Source: Candidatus Terrybacteria bacterium RIFCSPHIGHO2_01_FULL_48_17 (GTDB taxonomy: Bacteria; Patescibacteriota; Minisyncoccia; Terrybacterales; 2-01-FULL-58-14). From it: 42,848 nucleotides of DNA. Each line of letters opens with the position of its first letter. Positions within the stretch are counted from its first letter, which is position 1. The notes beneath the pieces were generated by a model. It made no database searches. It had not been told where the DNA came from and saw only the letters and a program-made list of their open reading frames with translations. This document shows, piece by piece, positions 25,817 through 35,393 of the stretch. Where the stretch lies: assembly GCA_001822835.1 (NCBI GenBank), contig MHSS01000001.1, forward strand, positions 37,297 to 80,144, in the 5' to 3' direction. The position numbers and the translations under genes were made by a program.

Positions 25817-26683
25817 CTATCCGGAAACGCAACGGTTAAATTCGGTAACCTCCATATTATACTGCGCAATCATGGCCTGGGTATGTTCAAATAATTGATT
25901 ATATTGGGCAACCAAAACATTGTACTCCTCGGCCTTCTGGTTATACTGCGGATCGTGTTGCGCGCGCATGCGATCAAGCTCCTGTTTGCGTAGCGCAAGC
26001 TCTTGTTCTTGCCGATCGAGTTCCTGGACATTGCCATCTATGCTCTCTTTTAAAGAAACATCAGGCCACACACAGGCAGACGAGGGTTTTGCGAACTCCT
26101 GAACCGCAACCCATGTGGTCTCTCCTTCGAATGTCCCCCGAACAACACCGACGCCAATTTCCGAAAACAGAGGGCTTAATATATTTTCGCGGTGGCCGGG
26201 GCTCGCCATCCATGCCTGCACCAAAACCATATCATCCTCGTAATTACCCAAAGCAAGATTTTCTCCCACTGCGAGAAATTCATATCCCGCGCCCTCAACC
26301 AATTCTTGCACATTCTGGCCTGTGGGTGATTCGTGGGCAAAATATTGACGAGCCAATATATCTTTTGCCTTTGTGAGGGCCGCCGCATTCAATATCTCGT
26401 TTTCTGAAAGTTCTGCCACCCCGTATAATATTCTCTGTCTATTGGTCTCTGCGATAACGCCGTTTGGCGTCAATAATGCATCGGAAGCCGAACCTTGAGA
26501 ACGAAGCGGAGGAGGCAGTGAAAATGTTTTTTCGAGAGGCGTTGCTAATTCCGTCCGAACACTTCGAATGCTATCAAAAATACCTGCAATTTCGCTACGA
26601 TATAATACCGCGACTCCCGCAACCGAAAGAACCAGCATAGCTCCGCCCACCAACCAAAAGAGCTTGCGAGAAATACTATTCAT
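25817..26683 (-). CDS. CAP/SCP-domain secreted or anchored protein with C-terminal coiled coil
   Basis: VIAETNRQRILYGVAELSEN..AKDILARQYFAHESPTGQN..GENLALGNY..AWMASPGHRENILSPLFSEIGVGV; then Q/E/L-rich heptads. Confidence 0.85.
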   Translation of the reverse strand: MNSISRKLFWLVGGAMLVLSVAGVAVLYRSEIAGIFDSIRSVRTELATPLEKTFSLPPPLRSQGSASDALLTPNGVIAETNRQRILYGVAELSENEILNAAALTKAKDILARQYFAHESPTGQNVQELVEGAGYEFLAVGENLALGNYEDDMVLVQAWMASPGHRENILSPLFSEIGVGVVRGTFEGETTWVAVQEFAKPSSACVWPDVSLKESIDGNVQELDRQEQELALRKQELDRMRAQHDPQYNQKAEEYNVLVAQYNQLFEHTQAMIAQYNMEVTEFNRCVSG

Positions 26684-26744
26684 GGTGTTGTATGTCCTAC
26701 TACAAAATCGTACGAGTGGCCTTTCTGCTGGTTTTAAAACATCC

Positions 26745-27287
26745 TCATTGCTTAATGAACTTTGAAAATTTTTTCTGAAGGTATGCGATTTTGGGGGCAA
26801 TGACCGCTTGGCAATAAGCTTTCTGGGGATTCTGTTCAAAATACCGATGATGATATGCTTCGGCTTCAAAAAATTGCTTAAGTGCCTTCACTTCCGTAAT
26901 AATTGGTTGCGCAAAGATTTTCTTACGCCCAAGCTCTAAAAGAAACTCCTCGGCTCTACGCTTTTGCTCATCATTTTCGTATAAAATGATCGAACGATAT
27001 TGCTCACCACTATCGTTCCCCTGCCGATTTTTAGTAGTAGGATCATGCACAGCAAAAAAGACCGAAAGGAGATCTCCGTAGGAGATTATCGAAGGATCGT
27101 ATTCAATCTTTACGACTTCGGCGTGTCCAGTGGTGCCCCCACATACCTCTTGATAGGTTGGATTCGGAACGTGACCGCCAGCATACCCCGGCACTACCGA
27201 TACCACGCCTTTTAACTGCAAAAAGGCGGCTTCAGTACACCAAAAACATCCGCCGCCCAAAACCGCAGTTTCAATTTTCTTTTCCAT
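26745..27287 (-). CDS. msrA: Peptide-methionine (S)-S-oxide reductase
   Basis: [55 protein letters not shown]. Confidence 0.95.
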   Translation of the reverse strand: MEKKIETAVLGGGCFWCTEAAFLQLKGVVSVVPGYAGGHVPNPTYQEVCGGTTGHAEVVKIEYDPSIISYGDLLSVFFAVHDPTTKNRQGNDSGEQYRSIILYENDEQKRRAEEFLLELGRKKIFAQPIITEVKALKQFFEAEAYHHRYFEQNPQKAYCQAVIAPKIAYLQKKFSKFIKQ

Positions 27288-27654
27288 ATCCTTGTTTCGG
27301 TACGAATCGAAGCGAGATGGAATTGACGCAATGGCGGATGTTTTTGGGAGTAAAGCTCTCTCCCTTAAAAACATGCCCAAGGTGCGCCCCGCACGCAACG
27401 CATGTAATTTCTGTGCGGATGCCATCCGGATCGGGTGCGCGTCTCACAGCACCTTTAACCTCATCGTCAAAACTTGGCCAGCCGCATTTTGCGTCAAACT
27501 TATCTTTCGAACGATAAAGCACTGCACCGCAGCGTTTACACACATATGTTCCCTCTTCCCAAAAATCTTCGTATTTTCCGGAAAAGGGTTTTTCCGTCCC
27601 CTTCTGGACAATCACTCTTTTTTCTTCTGGAGTAAGTTTCGTGAAGTGAGCCAC
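27271..27654 (-). CDS. msrB: Peptide-methionine (R)-S-oxide reductase
   Basis: [57 protein letters not shown]; overlaps msrA start by 17 nt. Confidence 0.95.
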   Translation of the reverse strand: MAHFTKLTPEEKRVIVQKGTEKPFSGKYEDFWEEGTYVCKRCGAVLYRSKDKFDAKCGWPSFDDEVKGAVRRAPDPDGIRTEITCVACGAHLGHVFKGESFTPKNIRHCVNSISLRFVPKQGYGKEN

Positions 27655-27672
27655 GTGTTTTCGTTTTGCCGT

Positions 27673-28614
27673 TTAAAAGGTAATCGGCATATACAATGCA
27701 TCCTGATGTTCCGGAAGTCCTGAAGGATTGTCCTTCTCAAAAATAATTCTTCCCTGAAGTGTTAAGGGCTTTGAAAATTCAATTTCTCCGCGAAATGGTA
27801 CAAACTCCTCCGTCATCCATTCGTCTTGTGCCTGCGCAAAACTAACTCCAAGTTCGTTGCCGCTATCATCGAGAATACGTATTGGAAAACTTGCCTCAAA
27901 AAACCAAATACCGCGTGCTTCGCCCTCAACCACGAGAGGGCTTGAAATTATTTGGTTCGGCCGCGGGCTTGAAACACGAATGAGGTCCTGTTTCTCAAGT
28001 TCATTGCCGATATCCTGCACAAAACCTTCGCCGTCCGGAGTTTTGCATTGCGCCGGATAGCTTTCCAGCACCGGATAACCAGCTTTCACGCACTCGTCAA
28101 AATTAGTAATCTGTCCCGTGTTCCCGCTATCCCCCAAGCTGCTTGCGTTGAGCTTCCATAAAGAAAAGTTTAAGACAGCGGCAAACGATACCCAAATAAG
28201 ATAAGGTATTAAAAGCACTGCGGCCCATTTATATATCTTTCGAAATTGTGCGATCAGTATTGCAATCAACGCCCACAATATAATAATCTCGATAAATGCG
28301 AGAAGCAGATTTTGAAAGCCGAAAAAAATAATTGTCCAAGCAGCATTAAATATCAAATGTATCAAAAAAAACAAAGCAGCCCTCCTTACCTCCAAACGCC
28401 CAAGACCTTTTTGCCATATTAAAAAGAAAGAGATACCCATAAGGGTGTAAAGCGTCACCCACACCGGACCAAACAGCCAATTTGGCGGGCTGAATGAAGG
28501 TTTATCAAGCATTGCATACCACGTAGGTATGGCTGATACCGTAAACGCCGACCCTACCACGCCGGCCAATTGCGACACCGCAATTGCCAATAAAAGCTTT
28601 AGAAGTTTTTCCAT
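27673..28614 (-). CDS. TspO/MBR-family membrane protein fused to a C-terminal Gmad2-like domain
   Basis: KPSFSPPNWLFGPVWVTLYTLMGIS (TspO); NFDECVKAGYPVLESYPAQCKTPDGEGFVQDI + SPRPNQIISSPLVVEGEARGIWFFEASFPIRILD (Gmad2-like). Confidence 0.85.
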   Translation of the reverse strand: MEKLLKLLLAIAVSQLAGVVGSAFTVSAIPTWYAMLDKPSFSPPNWLFGPVWVTLYTLMGISFFLIWQKGLGRLEVRRAALFFLIHLIFNAAWTIIFFGFQNLLLAFIEIIILWALIAILIAQFRKIYKWAAVLLIPYLIWVSFAAVLNFSLWKLNASSLGDSGNTGQITNFDECVKAGYPVLESYPAQCKTPDGEGFVQDIGNELEKQDLIRVSSPRPNQIISSPLVVEGEARGIWFFEASFPIRILDDSGNELGVSFAQAQDEWMTEEFVPFRGEIEFSKPLTLQGRIIFEKDNPSGLPEHQDALYMPITF

Positions 28615-28648
28615 AAAATAAGTATACCATACTCTTTGCTCTCAAAAA

Positions 28649-28674
28649 CGAAAATCCCCGAGAGGGGATTTTCG
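28649..28674. terminator. Bidirectional intrinsic terminator-like hairpin
   Basis: CGAAAATCCCC-gaga-GGGGATTTTCG. Confidence 0.8.
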
Positions 28675-28699
28675 TTGCGTCCGAAAATAGAACGCATCG

Positions 28700-28960
28700 T
28701 CAGTCGCGCGGCGCCATAGGACGCGCCTCATTTACGGTAATAGTCCTGCCATCAAGCTCTTTCCCATTGAACATTTCAATGGCTTTTTGAGCTTCCTCGT
28801 CAGAGGACATCTCAACGAACCCAAACCCCTTAGAGCGTCCGGACATTCGGTCAGTAATAATTACTGCCGATTCCACGGTACCCGCCTTTAAAAAGGCCTC
28901 TTTAAGGGTTGGTTCGACGGTGCTGTAGGATAAACCGCCGACAAATAATTTCTTTGCCAT
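28700..28960 (-). CDS. RRM-domain RNA-binding protein
   Basis: KKLFVGGLSYSTVEPTLKEAFLKAGTVESAVIITDRMSGRSKGFGFVEM. Confidence 0.95.
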   Translation of the reverse strand: MAKKLFVGGLSYSTVEPTLKEAFLKAGTVESAVIITDRMSGRSKGFGFVEMSSDEEAQKAIEMFNGKELDGRTITVNEARPMAPRD

Positions 28961-29106
28961 GGGTTTAAAATAAAGAATAAACAACTAGCAAGCCGACCTA
29001 TCTTATGATCTTCCGCGCTTACCGAAGTCGGCCCGCTAGAAGAACACAAAGAAACTTACTCGTACTATTGCAATATACCCCAGGAGAGGATAAAACGCAA
29101 TATCTT

Positions 29107-30981
29107 TTATTGTTCAATTTCTAAAATCGGCGTTGTAGCAACCGCACCGTAACCGCACGGCGGTCCGGGATCGGGAATGGGTGTTCCATCGGTTGCGGTC
29201 GCAATACCTTCGGCTGCATGATAATGATTTCCGCAATTCCCCTCCCCCTCAACAATAAGTTGGCTGACCGGAATATACTTTCCGTGGTATGCGATGACAC
29301 GGATTTTCTCTGAAGGTTGCGGAGGAGGCGAGGTGGTAGATCCTGTATCGGGAGGCGGGGTCGTTGTGCTTGTGTCGTCTTCCTTGGGCTGCATACAAAG
29401 ATTCTTTCCGGGTTCTCCATCCTTACCCGGTGGATTACCCTGTCCCCCAATACCACCTTTCCCTTCAAGGCAGCCATCGCCGCCATTTCCGCCATCGCCG
29501 CCTGGCTCACTAAGCACTTCTCCATCATCTCCCCGACGCGTATCTCCTTGACCTCCCTTTCCTGGCGTCGCTTTGGCATTGCCGCCATCGCCGCCATCAC
29601 CACCGAAATCCGTAGGGTCACAATCCCCTCCCTCACCACCCTTACCTCCTTCAATATCTGCGTCACCGCCTTTGCCACCGACATCTTCCGCATCAATTGT
29701 GCTGCCAGCACCCCCTAGTTTCACGCTCGCTCTACCACCATCGCCACCGGTAGCCGTGCCATGGCCACCGCGGCCCCCGTCGCTGTCGCAACCCTTGCCG
29801 TTGCCACCATTTCCCGGGAGCGCGGTTGCATTGCCTCCTGCGCCACCAGTGACTGATCCAATCTCCACGCTTGCCACACCAGACACCGCTCCCACGGCTT
29901 TCAACTGCTTGATGTTATCCGCACCCCGTCCTCCAAAAGCATCGGCATCTCCGCCAGGCTCTTCAGGACCCTTGCCGTCTGCAGCATATGCTATTGCATC
30001 GCCGCCTTTGCCGCCATTGCCAGGGTTAAGACGAAACACGCCTTCAATCGCAAGAGAATTTCCTGCGAGAATTTTCAGATTCCCGGATTCTCCGCCGACT
30101 CCTCCCTCCGCACGCGCTTTAGGATAACAATCCGGAGAGGTTTCCGCATAACCTCCTTCGCCCCCGTCTCCCAAGGTAAGCGTTATGTTATTGATCCGAA
30201 CATTCCCCCCGGCCCAAAAGAGCAGACGCCCCGCCTTTTTCCCCTGACCCCCGCGAGCGTCACAATTTCCGACATCTTCGGTGCCGGGGTCACCAGGCGG
30301 TACGGTCATTGTCAGATTTTTCAGAACCAAATTTGATGCATTCGGAAACCAAAAGAGGATTAACTGTTGACGAGGTGTTTTCGGTTTCTTCACATCCCAT
30401 TTCCCGCTGACGGTCACGGTATCCCCCCGTTGCGTTATTGTATGGCTTGATGCTTCCGCCGTTCCTACAAAGGCAAGCGGCTTCCCTTTTGATTCTTCCA
30501 AGAAAGGACGTGAAACAATGTCAACCGCTGGAGATAAAAAGGTTTGCCCAATCTTATTCTCGGGCACAAACGGCCCAATGCATACACCATCGCAAGAATC
30601 ATTCCCGGCTTCGTTAAAAAGTTCGTCGAGCCGTTCCTGCGTTGGCGCAAGCTGGTCTGCGCTCTCAACAACTTGAATACTACCTTCGGACGAAACTTCC
30701 GCAGTATCTGCAAAACCGACATTGCCGCCAACCACAAGCACGATGCCTTTCTCGTCGCCTTCAAGCGTCCCAGCAACTTCAAGATTTCCAGTTACTGTAA
30801 GCTTCGCACCATTCTTTAAAACGACCTTGGATCCTTCGGCAATCATATAATCGCCCTCAATAGTCATATCAGACGCAATCACTTTTGCGCCTTGAGATAC
30901 GCCAACGAAAAACAAAATAATGCCTATGCCCACAACAGCGGCTGCAATACCACCCAAGAGCAGTATTTTATTCTTTTTCAT
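29107..30981 (-). CDS. Gly-rich (GGxGG) surface protein with N-terminal anchor, bactofilin-like beta repeats and conserved C-terminal Cys/His domain
   Basis: N-term TM; IEGDYMIAEGSKVVLKNGAKLTVTGNLEV; long GGDGGNGGxG tracts; C-term CGNHYHAAEGIATATDGTPIPDPGPPCGYG. Confidence 0.8.
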   Translation of the reverse strand: MKKNKILLLGGIAAAVVGIGIILFFVGVSQGAKVIASDMTIEGDYMIAEGSKVVLKNGAKLTVTGNLEVAGTLEGDEKGIVLVVGGNVGFADTAEVSSEGSIQVVESADQLAPTQERLDELFNEAGNDSCDGVCIGPFVPENKIGQTFLSPAVDIVSRPFLEESKGKPLAFVGTAEASSHTITQRGDTVTVSGKWDVKKPKTPRQQLILFWFPNASNLVLKNLTMTVPPGDPGTEDVGNCDARGGQGKKAGRLLFWAGGNVRINNITLTLGDGGEGGYAETSPDCYPKARAEGGVGGESGNLKILAGNSLAIEGVFRLNPGNGGKGGDAIAYAADGKGPEEPGGDADAFGGRGADNIKQLKAVGAVSGVASVEIGSVTGGAGGNATALPGNGGNGKGCDSDGGRGGHGTATGGDGGRASVKLGGAGSTIDAEDVGGKGGDADIEGGKGGEGGDCDPTDFGGDGGDGGNAKATPGKGGQGDTRRGDDGEVLSEPGGDGGNGGDGCLEGKGGIGGQGNPPGKDGEPGKNLCMQPKEDDTSTTTPPPDTGSTTSPPPQPSEKIRVIAYHGKYIPVSQLIVEGEGNCGNHYHAAEGIATATDGTPIPDPGPPCGYGAVATTPILEIEQ

Positions 30982-31135
30982 ATGATGTATTATGTTAACG
31001 ATTTTTTAATAAAAAATTACGACTTTATCACTATACCGCAACCATACAAGCCCCACAACGATATTGGGGAAAAGTTTTTTCGCGCATAATTCACCCGAAA
31101 AGCTTTACCGTTGTAGCCATACCATTTCGGAGGTC

Positions 31136-31357
31136 TTACATTTCAACCTCAAACACCTTTTGGCGCGAAGCAAATCCCGACATCAAATGCACCCCAGAAG
31201 CCGGAACGGAAAAATATTTCGCAAGTGCTTTAACAATAGCTGCATTCGCTCGTCCCTGCTTGGGCGGCTCTTTTACCAAGACAACAAAATGCGTATCGTC
31301 TGCTTTTTCTATTTTGTCCTGGCTTGCGCCTGGTTTTGCGTGAACGAAGATTCTCAT
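31136..31357 (-). CDS. DUF167 (YggU) family protein
   Basis: MRIFVHAKPGASQDKIE..KEPPKQGRANAAIVKALAKYFSVPASGVHLMSG. Confidence 0.88.
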   Translation of the reverse strand: MRIFVHAKPGASQDKIEKADDTHFVVLVKEPPKQGRANAAIVKALAKYFSVPASGVHLMSGFASRQKVFEVEM

Positions 31358-31452
31358 AATATAATTTACTGATATATGTTTGTTTTATTTCGCATAGGTT
31401 TATTATAACAAACTCTTTTCTGCTTAAACTCGATACGCAGACAAAAGCCGCG

Positions 31453-32070
31453 CTAAGAGCGCGGCTGCAAAAATTGAACAGATTCGATTTTGTCAACAAG
31501 AATATACACTATTTCTTCCAGGCCAACGCCTGGCCTTGTGATTGGCTTATCGGGATCGGGTAGCATAATTCGCTGCGTACGAACTTCCAGAACTCTTCCT
31601 TCGATCATAACCTCATTGCCTTGTGCCAATGCAAGAAGTTCTTCTTGCTGCTCGCACGGGATGTTGCCCGTAAAACGAAACGTGTATTCAGCCGGCAATG
31701 AGAGTGTCTCCTTTGCACGAACTATACTCATAGAAGACGAAGCCTCTGCTGTCGCCTCGAATTTACACGTCGAACTAATTACCAACGTATCCTTTTGTAA
31801 ATCTTTCACGGTATATCGAGAAATAGAGATGTCAGCAAGCGTTACAGGAATAACCACAGCAATACCGCGCCGCGGCCACATACGAAATTCCCCTTTTATG
31901 ATGTCATCACGGTCATGCTGGAGTGTCCGGAATTGTACCAACGAATCGGCCATCTCTTGAAGTGTTGTTTGTTGATAGGGACTCCCCTTACCAGGACTCC
32001 ACAACAATACACCCACCACTACAACACCGCATAAAATCACGGCCGCGTAAAAGAGAAGCACGAACCTCAT
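31453..32070 (-). CDS. Hypothetical membrane-anchored protein
   Basis: 205-aa ORF; N-terminal TM; no family recognised. Confidence 0.7.
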   Translation of the reverse strand: MRFVLLFYAAVILCGVVVVGVLLWSPGKGSPYQQTTLQEMADSLVQFRTLQHDRDDIIKGEFRMWPRRGIAVVIPVTLADISISRYTVKDLQKDTLVISSTCKFEATAEASSSMSIVRAKETLSLPAEYTFRFTGNIPCEQQEELLALAQGNEVMIEGRVLEVRTQRIMLPDPDKPITRPGVGLEEIVYILVDKIESVQFLQPRS

Positions 32071-32154
32071 AGGATTACCTCCTGTCGCTTTTCAAGGTGC
32101 AAAGTCACGTATAGCATAAACTGCTATTCTGTCAATGACCTTGAGAAGAATAAA

Positions 32155-32173
32155 CCGCTCCATCAAGGAGCGG
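32155..32173 (-). terminator. Hairpin downstream of GDPD gene
   Basis: CCGCTCC-atcaa-GGAGCGG; A-rich left flank gives U-tract on minus strand. Confidence 0.55.
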
Positions 32174-33058
32174 CTAGTGATTTACGTAGGAACCTGCGAA
32201 TCGGGCGTAGCTAAACATTTCAGAAATACGGTTTGTCGTCATTTTGTCCGCCCCCCACGCAAAAACCCGCAGTGCTTTTTCTGGATCATCAACCGTCCAT
32301 ACCGCAACAAAAATTCCACGTGCTTGGATTTGACGAACGATACGTTGGGCTGATGAATCACCCATCTGGGCAAGATTATGGAAATCGATATATATGCCGG
32401 CAATCTTGCACGCCTTAAGATAACGCAACACATCAAGCAAATAAGTGCCTGAAAGCGATGCTCCCCCAGGATCAAAGCCAAGCATGAGCTTCGGGAATTG
32501 CCTAGATAATGTGCAAAGCATTTCTCTTTGGCCGGAGCTTATAGTAACACGTTGTTGGATTTGTGGATGGCTTGAGATAAAATCTGCCAATACCGCAAAG
32601 CCCTGCTCGTCCTTAAGTTTTGCGTCTATCTGCAAACGGGCGCGGGGGTATTCCCTCAAAAGCATAAAAACATCTTCAAGAGATGCGATAGGTTCTCGGG
32701 TTACATTTCCGTGGTCGTCTTTGCGTGCAAAACCGGCTAGTTCTGAAAAGGCACGTTCCTCAACGCGACCAACCCCATTTGTTTCATTTCGTAGATCAGA
32801 ATCGTGTAAAAGAACGAAGCGGCTATCGAGGGTTACGCGCACATCAATCTCCGCCTCTCCGCCAGGATTCCTGTTAAACACTTCCCGAAGTGCTGAAATG
32901 CTATTTGGCGGAGTATCGCTATCAAAAATTGCGCGATGCGCCACCAATTCGGGGATCTTTTGGATGTCATCAAGTGACCGTCTCGGTGGATTGCTGAAGA
33001 ACAAAATGCCCAGACAAATTACACCAAGTAAAACGATCAATGGTCTTATTTTTCGCAC
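32174..33058 (-). CDS. Glycerophosphodiester phosphodiesterase family protein
   Basis: VAHRAI..PPNSISALREVF..GEAEIDVRVTLDSRFVLLHDSDLRNETNGVG..VAVWTVDDPEKALRVFAWGADKMTTN. Confidence 0.88.
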   Translation of the reverse strand: MRKIRPLIVLLGVICLGILFFSNPPRRSLDDIQKIPELVAHRAIFDSDTPPNSISALREVFNRNPGGEAEIDVRVTLDSRFVLLHDSDLRNETNGVGRVEERAFSELAGFARKDDHGNVTREPIASLEDVFMLLREYPRARLQIDAKLKDEQGFAVLADFISSHPQIQQRVTISSGQREMLCTLSRQFPKLMLGFDPGGASLSGTYLLDVLRYLKACKIAGIYIDFHNLAQMGDSSAQRIVRQIQARGIFVAVWTVDDPEKALRVFAWGADKMTTNRISEMFSYARFAGSYVNH

Positions 33059-33179
33059 TCAATTCTCCTCTCAAGGTACTGTAATATATTATACATCTTT
33101 TTAAAAAATTTTACAAGTATCTGTTGTGGGCATGGTTTATCGTAAACGAAATCCGCGCCGGAAAGGCGCGGGTATGTTA

Positions 33180-34565
33180 TTACAAAAGCTCTGCACCAAG
33201 CTCAGCAAGGCGTGAGCGCTCGGTCTTTTTCATGGTGATATGCCCAAAGGCATCTTTGCCTTTCATGCGCTCGATAACGTGCACAAGACCGTTTGCGGTT
33301 GGATCTAAAAATGCATCGGCAATTTGTTCAGGATCGCCTGTAAGCACAATCTTTGATCCCTCACCCATGCGCGTGATCACGATTTTCAACTCTGCCGGCG
33401 TAAGGTTTTGCGCTTCATCTACAATCACGAACGCCGAATGAAGCGTGCGGCCTTGGATAAAGTTAATGGGGCTTATTTCAAGAAGACCGTGCTCGATGAA
33501 ACCCTCAATATCAACATAGAGCCCCGCCTTTTTCCCTTTTTGCCTAGAAAGCCCTTTCACGTTGGGTGTCTCAGGCGGTCCGTGCATGACCAAAATAAGA
33601 TTGTCAAAAATTGGCTTCATCCACGGCTCAAACTTCTCTTCGAGCGTTCCGGGAAGATATCCCAGAGGCCTTCCCAATTCTATATTAGGACGGTACACCA
33701 CCAGCTGCCGATAGCGATCTTCCAATTGGTTGTATCCGGCGAGCAATCCCATAAGGGTTTTTCCGGTGCCTGCCCTTCCTGCAAGGGTAACAAGAGTAAT
33801 ATTAGGATCCGTAAGCAAGGCGTAGGCAAAACATTGTTCGTCGTTGATCGGAATGATTTTATTTTCTTGCTGCTGCGGTTTCGATACCAAAAGGAATTGC
33901 TGTTTTTGCTCGCAATAACGAGCCAATATACTTTTGCCCCCGGGCAACACAAGACAACAACACTGGTTGGCAAGAAGCTCGGGAGGTTCGGAAAGCATTG
34001 CAAAGATATGGGCTTGAGCAACGGCTCCTCCTTGGCAAAGCTCGGCCAACACCCGCTGATCCGGTTGAGCCACCGTAAGAGTGGCAACACCCCCATAAAG
34101 GTCTTCGGTAGAATTGAGTACCTTATCATGACGATAATCCTGCGCAGTAAGCTTAAGCGAGTTTGCCTTAAGGCGCATATTAAAATCCTTGCTTACTAAA
34201 ATGACCTCGGCATCCGGGTGTTCGGCTTTAAATTTAATCGCAGTAAGAATAATACGGTGATCGTTGGTCTGACCAAACCCCTGCGGCAACCCGGCATAAT
34301 CATCTCCTGCATAATCGACAATGAGCATGCCGCCGCTTTTGGTAGATACGCCTTCTTGCAGATTTCCTAGGTCGCTGTATGCATCCAAAAAACGGGAGGC
34401 GCGACGCGCCATTTCGCCTTTATGGGGAATAGTTTTAAGCTTATCCAATTCTTCAATCACCCAAATAGGTACGACGACAATGTTGTCTTCAAACCGCTCA
34501 ATAGCCGCGGGATCGTGCATCAAAACGCTCGTATCAATCACATAGGCCTTTTTCGGTGAACTCAT
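33180..34565 (-). CDS. PIN domain-PhoH family ATPase
   Basis: N-term KAYVIDTSVLMHDPAAIERF (PIN); LAGRAGTGKTLMGLLAGY Walker A; FVIVDEAQNLTPAELKIVITRMGEGSKIVLTGDPEQ. Confidence 0.93.
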   Translation of the reverse strand: MSSPKKAYVIDTSVLMHDPAAIERFEDNIVVVPIWVIEELDKLKTIPHKGEMARRASRFLDAYSDLGNLQEGVSTKSGGMLIVDYAGDDYAGLPQGFGQTNDHRIILTAIKFKAEHPDAEVILVSKDFNMRLKANSLKLTAQDYRHDKVLNSTEDLYGGVATLTVAQPDQRVLAELCQGGAVAQAHIFAMLSEPPELLANQCCCLVLPGGKSILARYCEQKQQFLLVSKPQQQENKIIPINDEQCFAYALLTDPNITLVTLAGRAGTGKTLMGLLAGYNQLEDRYRQLVVYRPNIELGRPLGYLPGTLEEKFEPWMKPIFDNLILVMHGPPETPNVKGLSRQKGKKAGLYVDIEGFIEHGLLEISPINFIQGRTLHSAFVIVDEAQNLTPAELKIVITRMGEGSKIVLTGDPEQIADAFLDPTANGLVHVIERMKGKDAFGHITMKKTERSRLAELGAELL

Positions 34566-34636
34566 CTAACTCCTTTTCGATTGGAAACGTACCTCTAAAC
34601 GTACGGTAGCGCGCAGTGGAGTTTTTGTAAAGGAAT

Positions 34637-34661
34637 GCCGCCCCGCAGAACGCGGGGCGGC
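34637..34661. terminator. Strong GC hairpin
   Basis: GCCGCCCCGC-agaac-GCGGGGCGGC. Confidence 0.55.
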
Positions 34662-34674
34662 ATGAAACATGACT

Positions 34675-34836
34675 TTATGCCCCCACTTCTTTTTTCAGCT
34701 GCTCATAGGTGTTCTTTTTAGCTTCATCAATGGACTGATTTGCTGCTTTAGCTGCCTCTGAAAAGGTTTCGCTAGTAATATTTTTGGCATTGCCCATATC
34801 GTTGTCGAGCATGCCGCATCCGCAGTTGTAGCACAT
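34675..34836 (-). CDS. Small conserved-type protein with CxxCxC (53 aa, not in ORF track)
   Basis: MCYNCGCGMLDNDMGNAKNITSETFSEAAKAANQSIDEAKKNTYEQLKKEVGA; clean start and stop. Confidence 0.7.
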   Translation of the reverse strand: MCYNCGCGMLDNDMGNAKNITSETFSEAAKAANQSIDEAKKNTYEQLKKEVGA

Positions 34837-34920
34837 ATATTGTAGTGATTAATGAACAGGGAATTAGGGAATAGTGAAGCGACCTTTATATAGCATATCA
34901 TAAACTGCCATATTAAAACA

Positions 34921-34947
34921 AAAACCGCCACATGGGCGGCCTTTTTG
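34921..34947 (-). terminator. Intrinsic terminator of trx
   Basis: AAAACCGCC-cat-GGGCGGCCTTTTT (bidirectional). Confidence 0.7.
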
Positions 34948-34954
34948 CTATGCC

Positions 34955-35287
34955 TTACGATAAAAGGTCGTTCAGAAATGTCTTTTCAATGGCGTCTTTC
35001 TGACGAAAACCAACAAATCTTCCCACCAGTTTCCCGCCCTTAAACCCAATAACCGTGGGAATGGAACGAACGCCAAAACGTACGGCAAGATCAACGTTGT
35101 CGTCCGTATTCACCTTCACAAATTTCACTTGGTCTTTAAATTCTCGGGCAAGTTCTTCCAAGACCGGCGAAAGCATGCGACACGGGCCGCACCACGGCGC
35201 CCAAAAATCGACAACCACGGGTTTGTCGGTTTGTAAGACCTCTTCGTCAAATGTCGCCTCAGTTACTTCCCCGACCATTCCGACCAT
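34955..35287 (-). CDS. trxA: Thioredoxin
   Basis: VVVDFWAPWCGPCRMLSPVLEELA..VKVNTDDNVDLAVRFGVRSIPTVIGFKGGK. Confidence 0.97.
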   Translation of the reverse strand: MVGMVGEVTEATFDEEVLQTDKPVVVDFWAPWCGPCRMLSPVLEELAREFKDQVKFVKVNTDDNVDLAVRFGVRSIPTVIGFKGGKLVGRFVGFRQKDAIEKTFLNDLLS

Positions 35288-35393
35288 TGCTCTCTCCTTT
35301 TTTCAAAAAACTCCTTCTACAACTATATCGTTCTCCGTATTATCCTGTCAATGCTTCCGTGCAGATGAATACGTGCGCGTCTGTTCGCGCTAT

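Noticed and set aside
29294-30127. Proline-rich plus-strand ORFs opposite the Gly-rich protein
   Set aside because: Direct antisense mirror of GGxGG codons; the minus-strand frame has the signal anchor and domain structure.
33408-34199. 263-aa plus-strand ORF overlapping PhoH
   Set aside because: Antisense to a well-supported PIN-PhoH gene.
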